Of a DNA stretch of 64,000 nt, positions 48,001-62,438 are shown one piece after another. Position 1 is the stretch's first letter. Each line of letters opens with the position of its first letter. The stretch lies in assembly GCA_009741485.1 (NCBI GenBank), contig CM019216.1:53486918-53550917 (forward strand), read 5' to 3'. The translations under genes were made by a program, and so were the position numbers. The notes under the pieces are model-generated. The model did no database searches and was not told the origin of the DNA. It saw nothing but the letters and a program-made list of their open reading frames with translations. The DNA is from Malurus cyaneus samueli. Taxonomy: Eukaryota > Chordata > Aves > Passeriformes > Maluridae.

Positions 48001-51000
48001 AGGAAGACAAGAGCCTGATAGTCCTTGAAGTGTGGATGTCTTGAGTGGATGTGAAAACATAAAAAACCTGGATGGTACATCTAACACACACATGATACAA
48101 ATGTTTAAAGAAACTCCTTTAATCTCAAGACCAGTTTATTGGCAAATTTATTACAAGGACATATAAAAACAATGCATGTGGCGAGTTAAACCTCCTTAAC
48201 TGCTCACATCCTTGAGCAGTGGGAAGGAAAGATGCAGATGGAAACTAGTTAAAAGTAATAAAAATAAGCAGTTCTTAGTCTTCATCTGGGTGTGACTTGA
48301 CTCTCCAGACTCATGACTTGTTTGGCCACATAACCTTTAAGCTGTGAGGATTTTTCTGACGTCAGGAGCGTTTACAGTTGTTTGCGTGAACTGATGATTC
48401 TGTGTCCATGCGAGCTGATAATGTAGTTAGTACCTGGCCTGCTGGATCTGTCCTCTGGTTTGACTCTCCCTGTTCAAAATCACCAGGCCTGTTTGGGCCA
48501 TGTGCTGTATGTGACTTTTGACATACAGGTGTACATGTTCTGTTTAGAAGAAAGGATGTGGTACATAGTACCAAAGGAAAACCTGGTGAAATTGTTGCTG
48601 CCCTTCACAGATTCAAATCACAGGCTTGTTGGAGGAAAATATTTCATTCTTTTTCTTATTATGGTTTTTGCTTCCAACTAAAGCAGAAGGAGGTTTGCTT
48701 TAGAAGGGGGGCTTTTGTTGATTTGGTTTCTGAAGTGACTTTTAGGGGGGAAAAGTGGTTTAACATAACAGAAGAAAATATTTTTAGATTTGAAGGCCAA
48801 GGGCAAAATGCTTAGGTCATCTTTTGCTCTTCTTTGCTATTATGCATGAACTCTATCCAGAGTCAGCACAGATGAGGGTAGTGAAAAGGTCAAGCAATTA
48901 ATATACTATCAGAATAAAGTTGAAGATGCTTGATGAGTGTAGTGATTAAAGACAATGGCAATTTAATGCAAGATGCTTTGCTTGAATCTGCTTGAATTAC
49001 TTCTAGGCTTAGAGACGTAGCTCTCAGGCTGAAATTTAATCACCTATGCAGACAGTTAATAACCCTGTCTGAGGACAGGTTGGGAGGGGGTTGGGAATTG
49101 CTAACTTTAACTTCTGTGGAATATTTGCAATAACTTTCTGGTGACATTTAGGTTCTGGAAAATCTAAAATCCACCAGGTTGTCAGAAATAGCCATTGAAT
49201 TGTTAATCCTGGAAGAGCTAACCAACGCTATTCTGATTCAGAGCTCCATTTCTGAGGAGCAGTGCACTTCATTTCTGGGAAGAGCAGAAATAAATTGAGG
49301 GTGTTTGCAGTGTGGTGCACTGAAAGTCTGTAGGAAGCCTTGCATGTCTCTTTGTGGGACTGAATAAATGTAGTGCCTGCTCACTGTTTTCCATTTAAAT
49401 GTTTGCTATTACGCTGAGATTTATCAGTAAGTGGATACTTGCAGAAAGATTCCCTTTATTCAAAACTAAACATGTATTCATAGTCTCTCAAGTGTTTGCA
49501 AGTTAAGTCAGCTATAAGCCTGTCTTGGCATGGTGACAGAGTTTAGGAGATGAGGTTGGGAAATAACAAGACAGGTTTGTTTGTGTTCTTTTCCTAGTGG
49601 ATCTTTACTGGTATGTTTTTAGTTGTAAAATTGGATGCCAAGCAATAGAATGGTGTTGGGGATGTTTTTTAGAAGGAGCTATTTGAGACCATTTTTAATG
49701 CAGACCACAGTTATATGACACAAATATCAGTTTTGGAAAGGTTATTTCCACATGATGCAGACTTTTGGGATAGAAGACCCTTTACCTGGTCCTTACATGG
49801 TAAAGGTTATCAAGGTAGAAAACTTTAATAGGACCAGAGAGATTTAAGCAGGATTTGTTTGGCACCAGAACCTGTCAGGCTAACATACGCAGGTCAGGTG
49901 TTTCAGGTGAGTGTCCATCTGGCTGTTTGCTTCTGGGATTGCTTCATTTAAAAAAATAAAAAAAAAGTTGTTTTTTTTTTAAACAGGTTTTATAACCTGT
50001 TCATTCTGGTTTCTGTGAATGCTGAAACTGAGGTTATAGTGTCAGGTTAGTATACTGAAAATGCAATACCTCAATTGCAAGACTTGAACTGGCTTCAGTG
50101 TTGACCCATACTAGGTGTCTTGGTACAAAAATAGCTTTTCCATAGATGCTTTGTGTTTTGGGTTAAGTTCATTATTGGTTAAGAATTGCAAAATAATGCT
50201 GCCCTGAACAACTTACATCATCCTTATTCATTCCCTAATGGTTTGCAACTTGTAATTCCGCATGAAAGTGGTGACAGACCAGTTTTGCAGATGTATAATC
50301 TATGTTGTGTGCACCTGCCAAACTTGTACAGCTTTGTATATGAAATAAAAGAGACCATTGGATTTGACCCCAGAAACCATTCAACATTGCAGGTGAATTT
50401 CTGTGCTTGGGGGTCCTGTCTACCCACAATTATAGCATTTGCTATAAATGACACAGATTTTTTGCACAATAACGAAGAAAGATTTTGGTTGTGCTATGTG
50501 TTTTTTGCTGAATATTTTTTAATGTAGAGATTTGCATGTGCAAATCAAATGTGCCCTTAGACTCTGCACTCTAAAAGCTGAATATAAGACTGGCTTTCTG
50601 AGATACTGCTGAGCTTAGCTGAGTAATCAGCTATTTTATTAGAGTATGTCTACGGATGTATACAAGTCAGTGCTTGGCAAAGGATATGCTGTTGGTCTGA
50701 TGTTATGTCCAAGCTTATTCTTTCTCTGTTAAGAATGGAAATACCCTGGGATTGTGTTTAAAAATTCATTGTACAATAAAATACAGTTGGAAGAGCTGCC
50801 CATAAAGGCCCTTAAAGCATTTCCTTTAGGAGTACAAATCTATAAGATTTGTCTTTCATCTCCTGGTATGGATACTGCAATGATGGGAGTGATACAAAGC
50901 TGTGAAATGGGTAAGGGATTTCTTGTTGGCAGTGGAGTATGGGAGTGATGGAAACAATTTAACTCAGTCCTGGATGGATCGGGAGCCCCCTTTGCCTGGT

Positions 51001-52079
51001 TGCTCAGTGACTGCAGTGCTGGAGAACACCCCCTTTGTTTGTCTTTCTGAAGCTGCTGGGATATGCTAACATTTCCCTTCACACATTGTCTTTTCCAAAA
51101 CAGCTGGGTCAGCATGCTGCTAAGGCTGCCATGTGGTGATGTGGACCTGATGGTGTGATCAGATACTACTTACGCCTCAGGCTCTAGTGAGATAATGCTT
51201 GAAATTGATTATTCATTCATCAGAAAGGCAATTGGTAAGAAAATCCACCGAATAAAACACTACAGAAACAAACTTTTGCCTGCAGTCTCACTCTTTAATG
51301 GACTTCTTCTAACTTGGACTAAGACCTCAGAAATGGTAATTGCATGTGGATTACTTTCTAAATGGATCAAAAGTGGAAAGAAACTGAAAAGGATTTGAGA
51401 ACTAGAGAGAGTGTCACTTCTTCAAAAAGATGCAGGTCAGTAGAAAGTGTAATAAAGGATTTCTTTGGGAGATTGAGTATTGCAGTCTAGATGCATTGGA
51501 GTAAAGTACTTGGAGGTCCATCAAATTGCTTAGAACTTTATTTGGATTATTTCTTTTGGACAGCTGTTACAGATCTCCATGTTGTACATAAATTTTCTCT
51601 CTTGCACTCTCTTGAGGTTAGGGGTACTGCTCAACATATATGCATCAGTTGAAGAGTTGCTGTGATCAGAGACCTGTAAAGGATACAGGCGTAGCAAAGG
51701 CTTATTCTGTCATGTAGCAACCAGAGAAAGGTATTTGAATCCCAAGAGCAGAAAAGGAGAAGCTTAAAAAATGCATGTTGTTTTAAAACAAACCTTGTAA
51801 AATGCATGCTGTTTCTTTGACAGGAGTGGGCTTAAACACCTGTGAGGGTGCCAAGCACCTGATGGTGATTTTGTTTCTAAATGCACTTCTTAAAACTTCA
51901 CCTTCAGTTCTAAAAACCCTACTCTAGCAGGAAATGCACCACCCTTCAGCTGCTGAACTTTTCTTCTTTTTACATGCAAAATTTGTACAACAGCACAAAG
52001 GAATTCCAGGAGAGAAGTTTATCAAGGTCAAGGCACGGTTCTGCACATGAGTCTAGGCAGTCCCAACCACAAACATAAG

Positions 52080-52155
52080 CGGGGTCCCCACAGCAGGGGG
52101 ATTGGAACTAGATGAGCTTTAAGATCCCTTCCAACCCAAACCATTCTATGATTCC
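52080..52155 (+). mobile_element. CR1 LINE, very short 3' tail, plus orientation
   Basis: Only the terminal part is recognisable: GATTGGAACTAGATGAGC, TAAGATCCCTTCCAACCC and AAACCATTCTATGATTCC. This is a strongly 5'-truncated CR1 insertion. Confidence 0.88.
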
Positions 52156-55100
52156 AAGAAAATGATTTTTCTACTATTTGATCTTTGTTTAGTCTAGATG
52201 TCATTTCTGCACTGGTCACAGTTCATTGTTCTATCTGAATCAGCAGCAATATTCTTGAATTCCAGTTTAAATCTTCACGGCACAGGTTATCTTCCAGCAG
52301 CTATTCCATAGCAATTTCTTTGTCCTTTCCTTCTCTGTTCAAGATTCAACTGGTCTCTTTGCTGAAGCAGTAGGTGTGGTTGTTTTATAACAAGGTGAAT
52401 AAATGGATTTCTTACATCACTTAAGATTTTATAATTGTGCTTCTTATTAACATTAGCTTCCAATCTTTGTGGCTGCAAAGACTCTTGTGCCTTCAGGCAA
52501 ATTGTTTTACGTAGAACTGGTACTTGATTATCCAGAGTAACAGAGGAGAGGAGGGGGTGGGTGGGAGAACATGGATACAATGGGAAAACTGGATAAAAAA
52601 AATGAATGGTAAACTCTGCTACAAATAATGCAGTGAATGTACAGCTGAAAGGGAAGAGGGGAAACTGGTCATTAATTTACCCCTTTTTACCATTCAGGTT
52701 TATCACAAAAATTTGTTTTATTGCTTTGGACTTGAGTGTAGCTTGAACGTGTCTGTACTTGTAGCACAATTAAGCTACAATATGGATGAGCCATCCACAG
52801 ATAGCTGAGAGCAGGTTGTCCTTTGTTGAAGGTGCTGGGCTGACTTGAGCACTGTTGGTCCCTGGTAACCCTGTGTTATGACAGTGGGATCTCTCCTGAA
52901 TTTCAGAGCTTTGTAACAGCTGATCTAACCTCTGCTGGGGAAGCAAATGCCTGAAACAAAAATAACCCTGATTAAATGAGGAAAATATCTATTTCATGGA
53001 ATGATTTAACTCTTCTTATAAGGTGTAGTGAATATTCCTAAACAGGAGTTGTATCTAAATAAAAAGATGTGAAATTAAGTCTAACTTCAACTAAAACAAG
53101 TACTTTGATAGTTTACTCTCATGACAACCCTAATCCAATTCTCTTTTGATTCATACCTTGCAAAGGCTGGCTGAGCTCCCGGTTGCATTCTCATAATTCT
53201 TCCTTTAGAACAGGTTATCTGCCACTTTAAAAACATTGTAATGGGCCTCAAACCCAACCAAAAAAATCTATCCCTTTTTGTAAAGCACATCACTGTACAC
53301 AATGTCTATGTACTTTACATAATATTCTGACAGTGCAGGAGATACTGATGGGGGAAAAGAAAAACCTATCCCATCTCTAACCTGGTTCCATCTGAGTTAT
53401 GGTCACCTTGTCACCACAGATGATAAAGCAGCAGCAGCAGTATCAATCCATTCCTCCAGCCTTGTGTCTTGCCTGCAGTATTCAAAAGCTTCTCATTTTT
53501 CCCTGCCTTACATCTAACTCCAGAAACTTCTATTTGACAGCACAAATTGAATAGGTTAGACATGCCATCCATCTTTGTCACTGCAACTTTTGGCTGCCTG
53601 TTGTGAAACATTAGCAGCTTCTTTTGGTGTTCTCCCATGTGACACATAGAATTTGGAAGTCAAGATTTCTAGAACTTATTAATCTGGAGAAGGGGGATAA
53701 AATCTTAATTGTATGCAGTCTGACAGCAGCAGTATGACTGTATTTCAAAGGACAGAATAAATTTAGCCTATTAAAGATCTTCTTGGAACAAGGAATTGTT
53801 TGGGCAGAGATACACACTGAAACAAATAAAATCTTCTTTGAAGTGATAAGTATTTAATTCCGAGGATCCCATTTCATTAGCAGAACTGTTACCTCCCCCT
53901 GCTCCACTACTACCCCCACCCTGGGAGAATGATATCTATTCTAGGAACCAGTTCCACATGGCATCTTAAACTATTTTCAGGGAACACACAGATCGCAGCC
54001 CCAGAAGGCATCTTGTGTATTTTCAGTCCATGAGATACTTATCAGTAGCATAGATCTAGTGGATCTGAATATAGAGAAAAATCATAACATGTTACTATAG
54101 GTCTTTAATAATTACAATGCTTGTAGATAATTAATTCAATGTAATACTGTTGAGCCTGTAAGGCAATGGTAATATAGAAGATAGCATTAATTAAGAGACC
54201 TAATGGTAAGTAAGTGAATGGCTAGTGTGTTCAGTGGTGGTGACACTTCCAGTGGGGACTCAGAAGAGTTCCCCATTCTAAGTATGCTGCCAACAAGAGC
54301 AGCACACTTCAGTCCTCTGTGTTGGACTGTTCATAAATGCAAATGATGGCACAATCAATGCCTAATGAAAATCCTCTTACCAGACTGTCTTAATAGGATT
54401 ACTTTCCAGAACACAGAACTGGGAAGGATCTCCTAGGTCACATGGTCTGCCTTCTTATTTGCAGATAAGCTTTTTGCATTTGATACAATTTTTTAATGGA
54501 GTAACTCAGTTATATGATGTTTCTTTCCACATTATTTCATGTATTTAAATATGACTTTTAAACCTTTTAGGCACTAGGATCTTTCCCTGCCCTCGCATAA
54601 AATATAGCAAGACATAAACAAAAGACCAATACTTGCTTGGAATGAGCTTGCTTGCACTTTCACTCTGGGGTGAAGTTTAAACAGATTGCAAATGTGCTTT
54701 ACTGCCTGTTCTTCCTCTGGGCATCACCAGGCTCAAGTGATGACCACTGCTGAGGGGCAGAAGTATTAAGACAGTGATTCTGCTGTAGGTCATTTACTAC
54801 CTTGTAACTCATTTCTTATGAGTAGATGTCTGCAGACTCCGGAAGAAGTATGCTACTAATATTTCCTGGAACTAATTTAGCACTACTTAGGAAATGTATG
54901 TTAGTGGCTTAAGAGCATAACTTATTTTAGCACTTAAGTAATAACTTTTTTGAAGTAGACATCTAAATTAACTCTACCATGGTACAGGTGATTAGTTCTA
55001 CTTTAGGACTGGTTTATAACATTTTGACACACTTTAGACTCAAAAATGCCCTGAGCCCTTACAGTTGGTGGCTTTACATTTTAAAAGATAGTACCTGAAG

Positions 55101-57690
55101 CACATAGTGCTCTTTTTTTTGCCTTTTTTTTTTGGTCAGAAAAGAAGTCCAAATGTTCTGGAATAAATTATTGTGTCTTTTTGTTTTTATTATGCTGGTA
55201 GTAATCACGCCATTTTAGGCTTATGGTCAAATTTTGTGTTCCTGTTTTAGGTGTGTTGAGGCAAAACTGCTTCGTTTTCTTTCTTAAAACATGAATAAAA
55301 CTCCATAGAATTTGTGTTATGTGCTTATTGAAAACTGAGTCCTGAGTGTGGAAACTGGTGAGGGGAGGAGTGCTGGTGGTAACTAGCTCACTGGCAGCCA
55401 GAAACATTCCAACTCTTGCTTCAGCTGTTGCTGTAGTACTGCCTACTCTGCCTAACTAAACATTTAATCAACCTGCTTATAGATATCCAAATACTTTTTG
55501 TTTATTAAACTTAGGTAGGAGATATTCTTTAGTGTCTTGAAGTAATTGTGATAACCAGAGAATTCATTTATATGAGGAAGCAAGGTATCAATCTTTAACT
55601 TTATAATCTACAAACTATTTTGTCTCAGTCTGGGGGCAACAGAGGCTTCCAGGAATGCTTCTGTAAAAATCAGCTCTTAGTTTTGGTTAGTAGTCTGCAG
55701 TGCATTTAATGTAGCAAGTGGAAGAAGGCAGGACTATCTGCCAAAATACTTTTCTGGGACAGTGAGAAGAAGCATTGGAATCAAATGGGTCCTTTCCAGT
55801 CTTTAGCTCCCTTCTCTTTTTGTCATCCTTGGTGGGATAGTCACAGCAGGTTATCCCACTGCCTGGATGTGGAGTTGTTTGCAAATTCATTTTAAAGATC
55901 CCTCAGGCACTTTTCCATATTTTGCAGTTCAGGGAGTTGCCTGTGTAGCCAAGTGGTGTCTCTGGCCCCTGGGGAAGAGGAGTGTCTGCTTTTTAAAGCA
56001 TGTTAGAACTGCTGCTGATGTTTCTTGACACCAGTGGACCAGATCCAAAATGCATTGACTGCCAGTCCCTGGCCTGCCTGCTGCTCCAAACGAGTATCTT
56101 GGGGGAGGGAGATTCATCTCTGTGTAGAGCACACTGCTATACCCAGGCACCACTTGACGGAATGACTTGTTACAAACCATGAGAAACTCTCTGTATCTCT
56201 TGCATGCTAAATTTCTTCAAAAAGATTATGTTGCTTCTAAATTCTGCAGGATGTGAGCACACTTGTTTTGATACCACTGAATAAAACATTTCCCCCATCG
56301 CTCTAGAAAACAGACTTCTTGTCTCCCATGTTAAATCTGAAAGGACCTAATCCTTCTGGCTGAAGAAATATTAATGATTGAAAACTGTCTCCTGTTCCAA
56401 CCAATAACACTTTAATTGGCTGGTAAGACAAAAATGTGGTGAGAAGACGATGAGTGTGTCAGATGCTTGATGTACCCATACTGTATGACTTCTATTGCAG
56501 AAGTCAATTTACACACAGCCTCTCAGTGTAAAGAAAATCAATACTGGAGACTAACAGATTGTTTTTATAGGGCTGCTGAAACTGAGATGAGGAGAGCCAT
56601 TTAGAGGCCTCATTATATCACGTGCTCTTTCCTTGTGTTCTTTCAAACAGTCTGATGGAGTAATTAATCCTTGAAATGCCCCAAGAGGCAAACCTACTTA
56701 ATTGCACTGCTGTTTAGCCTAAATTCCCAGAGTGCAAAGGTGTTCCTGTTTGATCAAATTTTTTCATAGAATATATTCCTTAGGTACTTTTCATCTCCAT
56801 TCTTAGAAAAAAACCAATCAATCTGTCAAATTTGACCTAGTGTGGCATGGTCCTAGTTGTTATTGCATTCTTCCTGTAGGCAGAATAATATACAAATTGC
56901 AGGGAAGCAGTCAGCTGGACCCATGTTGCTTGGAGATGAAGTGTGACCTGCTCTTGTGAATCAGGCAGAAGTAGGTATGTCCTGTGACTGTGTGGAAAGT
57001 CATTCCACTTGCATAATCATCAAAGTAGCATTTAGAAACATTCAGTAACATTTAGAAAACTCCTGGTGGCTTAAGCTCTGCGCCTTTAAAGGGTGACTGT
57101 GTAACAGAGATTTGGTGTATAACATGCATTTGCTAATACCAAAGTATTTCTGCTCGATGTGAAAGTGGATGATGACAAAAAACATGGTGTGTCCTTGCTA
57201 TCTGCTTTGGAGTGTTTTGTTTACCAGAAGTGATATCCAGGCATAGACTTAGCATGTCCTGTTTTTATATAGAGAACACAAGGCATTTAGTTTGGAGACA
57301 GCACTTGATTTTTAACAAATGTCTTGGTGTTGAGATTGGATCCATGTTATGGGTATGGTTAGGAAGTGCTGAATGCTTCTGTTCTTCTGCTCAGTATAGT
57401 CTGTGATCAATGCTTCTTCTTCATTTAGGAATTTCACACTGTAGTGATTCTTTCAGACTTCTCTAGAGATGCACAAATTAGACAACAATTCCTTAAACAG
57501 CATGTTCTGGATATATTTGGAGAAGTTAAAGTTGTTTTGACAATTCAGTTATGAAAACAGTAAAATAGCGGTATTAGTACTGAAGAAGATTAAATGAAAT
57601 CTTCTGATAGATATCAGTTTCTTCTCTACACTTAAAAATGATACTGCAGTTTCAGAATGCAAGGTTCTTTGCCTAATGAGCAGAGATAAT

Positions 57691-57744
57691 TTTTTTTTTA
57701 ATTAACATTATTTCACACTTTTTTTTTTTTTAAATTAACATTAT
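57691..57744. repeat. Two-copy tandem duplication in an A/T-rich tract
   Basis: A T-run followed by AATTAACATTAT occurs twice (57,691-57,711 and 57,719-57,744), separated by a few bases. Probably replication slippage. Confidence 0.75.
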
Positions 57745-60395
57745 AGAGTATGCCTATCATACTCTACTATGACTGCCATTCCTTTTTGGAGAAACAGGTA
57801 TTTTGGTATCCTAAAAAATCTTTTCCCTGCAATCACATAATTTTGCCAATTGATTTTTTTTTCTGTGTTGTGATAAAGATGATAGAGCTGAAGCCACTTT
57901 AGCAGAGGATTGATTTTAATTATCAAAGTTATGGGCACAGTGAGGTGTAGGGTTCTCAAAATTCAGAATATTGCAGCATGTGCCCTTGTATTTTGTGTGA
58001 TGCTTGTTTTTCATCATTTAGTAGCAATGGCATGAATCCCAGTGACCTGTTCTACCTTGTGTCTTGCCCACACCCCCACCTGCTGGCTATATCCCTCCTT
58101 TCACTGCCCGTGGCTTTAGGGAAATTTACCCTCTTAGGATGCATACCACAAGGACACATCTCCTTGGGAACTGCTCTGAAATGTTAGTGCTCGAGAAGTT
58201 GGAGTGGTTGATAACTCCTTTGGAGACCCTTTTCCTAGCTGTCATAAACACCATATCTTTGACTACTGGAGAACAAATACACCTCTCTCCTGAAGAGCTT
58301 GCTTCTATCTGCCTCTGCAATAGGCAGTATCAGGATATCCACTGCCTCTGAAACTATTGGAGGTGTTGGGTTATCAGGGCCAGGTAGGAGGAGATTGGAG
58401 AAGAAAATAGAAAGTTGTGTGGACCTGGAGAGGTAGAACTAAGGTAGAGATGGCAGTATGCATGTAGAAAGGGTATGGTAGGCTGCCTGCCTTGTCTCCA
58501 TGTTTGTCCAAGTGATTTCTTTCACTAGTGTGTATTTTAGATCCAGGTGTATGGTTGTATGTTTCCTTGCCCAAATTCTGCTGGCTTATTTGTGTCAATT
58601 TGATAAATAGAAGTAATTTCTCTTTTGGCTTGCTTTCTTCCTGTGCCCTCAAGTCCCTGATCAAACTTGTCCTCTCTGTCTTTCTCTATTAAAGAATCAA
58701 AGAAATATTCACAGTAGTGAAAGAGAATTTCGGAAGTCGGGGGTTTTAGGGACAAATGAGACTGATAGTAGTTGTCTATAAGGTTGCTTCTCTTGCTCTA
58801 GATGTTTCTCTTTGGATGAGTAGTAGCTGGAATTTTGTGTTTTAGGAAGATTTTTTTGAATAATGTTTAAAGCAGTGCCAGAATTGGAGCATCCACTGGA
58901 GGTGAATTGGAGGGAGAAGTAATATGATCACTATCAACGACTGCTGGTATTTCTACAATTAGAGAGGATGTCTGTACGTTTAACTCTGACGACACGTGAT
59001 GTACTGCAATGCTTTTAAAGTACTTGTCCAGTGTTTATGTCCCTGTACATAAGATCTGGGCAAGTGTCTTCAGATACACTTGTACAGTTTCCCCCTCACT
59101 TCAAACTTATTGCCAACAGGTGAAACCATCTTTGTAGATGGCTCTTCCTCAGACATTTCTGGGAGGACAGGTGTTCAATACGATAAGTTCTTTGTGGCTG
59201 TAAGGACTTTCTTATGGAAGAGGAACTACAGGTCTAAATGTCTGAGGTACAGGTTACTGCAAAAATGAAATAATAGATTTGAATTGATGTTCTGCACTCT
59301 GTACCTCTTAAAGGCATGTTATGAGGCAAATTTTTAATAGAGATGATTTTCCACTCAACAAGCTCTGCTAAACATGTATTTAATTTTAGTACTCCACCTC
59401 TGATACAGATGGTTAGTGTTAGAAAATTGCAGTCTTCCACCAGTACTGTTGAAGTGACCTGTTCACCCTGTCACATTATGGCATCTGCTTATATTACAGA
59501 ATACCACTATTTTCTCATCCTTTCGACTTTTCAAAAAAATTTTATGAAAGGCAAAACCTGAACTACACATGCAATTATTTCCATAGCACTGAACAGGAGA
59601 ATTTGGGATGCACTTTGGAAGCACTGTAACAGACTGGCTGGCTATGCCTTGAAAAAGCATATTTCTTCCCTTTTCATTTTCACAGTTGCAGTGTTAAGCA
59701 TAAAAGCAGTGAAGCTAGAGTATGTCTGACTCTGTCCTCCCACACTGGCTTGTTTTTCATGTTGTATGATTGTTACATCTAGAACTCATCATGTTTGTGT
59801 GGGTTTTGTTTTTGGTTTTGATTTTCAGATGGTCAGTTAGCAAATCAGCATGGAGATAGTTGCATGAAAGCCTAGCCTGGGAATTTTTTTGCCCCAGAAG
59901 ACAAAATACATTGACATATATAGGCATGGCAAAAGAAAGGAAGCCATCTGTGCGTTAGCTAAGACTGACTTGCAGGGTAGCTGTGTGCAGAGCAGTTGGC
60001 TTTCAGCTCTGCTGCTTTAGATGAGGAGTCTGCTTGCTGTAAGCTAAGGAGAAGGGGAAGAATAATAGCAAGTGGAGGTTGTGTGTTATTGGAGAGGAAT
60101 TAATGTATGCAAAGATATTCTCATTTGGCATTACTCTGACCATGCGTTGGAGTTATTGCAGGAAATGAGACATGGAGTGGAAGTTGGAAGAAAAGGAGTG
60201 TGACTTCTTGTGTTCTTTCTTCTGATATACAAATTTTCACATCTCAAACCTTGTAATGCTCAGTGTAGAGCAGCATTGATACTGGAGCTGAATTCTGATA
60301 AAAACATGGCTGCAGAGCAGTGGTATTGCTGGTGAGGTTGTCTGGCAGTGAGGGAAGAAAAACCTGGGCACCCTTGAAAAAGAAGGGTGGTTGTG

Positions 60396-61279
60396 GAATC
60401 ATAGAATTGTTTAGGTTGGAAAAGACCTTTAAAATCATTAAGTCCTAACGTTAACGTAGCACTTCCAAGTCTGCCACAAAACCATATCCCTAAGTGCCAC
60501 ATCTACATGTCATTTAAATACCTCCAAGTATAGTGAATGAACCCAACAGGCTGGGCAGCCTGTTTCAATGAATGACAACCCTTTCCATGAAGAATTTTTT
60601 CCTAATATCCTATGTAAATCTCCCCTGGCATGACTTGAGGCTGTTTGCTCTTGCCCAGTCAATTGTTACTTGGGAAAAGGGACCAGCACTTCCTTTCAGA
60701 TACTTGTAGGGTGCAATAAGATCTTGTTTTCTCCAGGCTAAACAACTCCAATTCCCTCAGCTGCTCCTTATAAGATTCGTGCTCCAGACCCTTCACTAGC
60801 TCTGTTGCCTGTCTCTGGATGTGCTTCAACATCTCAATGTCTTGTAGTGAGAGGCTAAAACTGATCATAGGATTTGAAGTGTGGCCTCTCCAGAGGCCTG
60901 TACAAGGGGATGATGAGTTCCCTTGCCCCACTGGCCACACTATTTCTGCTACAGGATGCCACTGGCCTTCTTGGGCACACACTGGCTTGTGTAAAGCTGC
61001 TGTTCACCAGCATCCCCAGGTCCATTTTAATGGCAGCTTTCCAGCTACTCTTCCACAATCCTGTAGCACTGCCTGGGACTGTTGTGACTCAAGTTCAGGG
61101 CCCAGTATTTGGCCTTTTCGAACTTCAGCCCAACGATCCAGCCTGTCCAGATCCCTCTGCAGAGCTTTCCTACCCTCCTGCAGATCAACAGTCCTTCCCA
61201 ACATAGTACCATCTGCAAACTGACTGAAGGTGCACTCAATCCCTTCATCCAGATCCTCAGTAAAGATATTGAGCTGGAC
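60396..61279 (-). mobile_element. CR1 LINE, antisense, with decayed ORF2 C-terminus
   Basis: The 3' end is at 60,396 (GAATCATAGAATTG, the antisense of the CR1 terminal repeat). The element extends to about 61,279. On the minus strand, within 60,659-60,982, it encodes [20 protein letters not shown] followed by [13 protein letters not shown], the well-known C-terminal part of CR1 ORF2 downstream of the reverse transcriptase. Further antisense landmarks are CATCCCCAGGTCC and CCAGCCTGTCCAGATCCCTC. Frameshifts and stops break the frame elsewhere, so it is inactive. The element is 5' truncated, and its broken end touches the first copy of the 85-bp direct repeat. Confidence 0.93.
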
Positions 61280-61364
61280 TAAGGGCTAGCTAAGTATTTC
61301 CCCCACGTCTGAGACAGAAGCACTCACTATATGACTCACCCAGTGTCACACACATGCTTGGTGG
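61280..61364. repeat. 85-bp direct repeat, copy 1
   Basis: Begins TAAGGGCTAGCTAAGTA and ends CACACACATGCTTGGTGG. A near-identical copy lies 1.07 kb downstream at 62,351. This copy has a four-base shorter segment after TAAGTA and a few substitutions. It directly follows the truncated 5' end of the antisense CR1. Confidence 0.88.
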
Positions 61365-62350
61365 ACTGATGAAAAGGTGTGTGTTGCACCATTAATTTAG
61401 TTTTTATGTAAAGACTTGTTTTTTGAAGTGCCTTTGTTCATCCATGAAACCTATTTAAATGCCAACTTCTGAAACAATGTTTCTTATTTTAATTTCCTGA
61501 CATCACAACAGTTTGATATGCTGAAAGATTTTGCTTGCTACAGAGTCTTTGTTGCTGAGGTTGAAATACCTGTGAAAGGCAGAGCAGGAGACAGGAAGGG
61601 AGAAGAGGGGCAGGCTAAGCCCAGAATCCATCAATGCTGTTTGGAGGCACTGCAGTCCTGTTGGGGACAGGGGGCTAGCTGGAGGTGTTGAAAAGAGAAA
61701 CGAGGGTAAGGGCATGAGTACTATATCTTATCCATTATTACTCTAGAAGCTGGCCATGCAATCCTTTCCCATCACTGTGAAATACAAGAGTAGTGGCAGG
61801 TAACACAGGATTAAAGGAACTACAGGAGCAGATGACTTTTCTGGTTGTCTTCATAACATTGAGTACTACCTGACCTGCAACAATTTCTGCAAAGATTCCT
61901 GTAGGCAGGAGAAAAAGGATTAAACTCGCTGAATAATAGTTTCTTTGCAATAATGTAAGCAGGTCTTGACTGCTGCTGTGTTAATGGCGCCTTAAAGAAA
62001 ACTATCAGCAGGCTAATGGTAGCTTTGAAAACAAAAACTTACCCTGCTTCATCCTATTCATATCCAAAGAGATGAAAATTTTGAATCCTAATGATTCATT
62101 TAACTGCCAGGATTAAATACATCTCAAGAAAAATTATATGCAATTAAAAAGGAAGAAGTCTGCAATGTGACTTTGTGGCTGTGTGGTTGAGGACAGTCAA
62201 GCAACAGGAAGATCTTTAAAACTGAGGTTATTTTTCATTTGACTCTTAGAGAATTTTATGCTTCCTGCTTCCCAGATAAATATTTACATAGCTTTAATTC
62301 TGAAGCACAGTCTGAAGTGCCCAGAAGTTAATGGGACAAAGCTTCAGCAT

Positions 62351-62438
62351 TAAGGGCTAGCTAAGTAGCTAAGTCCCCATGTCTGAGACAGAAGCACTCA
62401 CTCTATGACTCGCCCAGTGTCACACACATGCTTGGTGG
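62351..62438. repeat. 85-bp direct repeat, copy 2
   Basis: Matches the copy at 61,280 over its full length: shared GTCTGAGACAGAAGCACTCA, then TATGACTC, CCCAGTGTCACACACATGC and TTGGTGG. The part GACTCGCCCAGTGTCACACA is reminiscent of MIR-like SINE cores, but two such close copies would not be expected from an ancient family. Family unknown. Confidence 0.88.
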
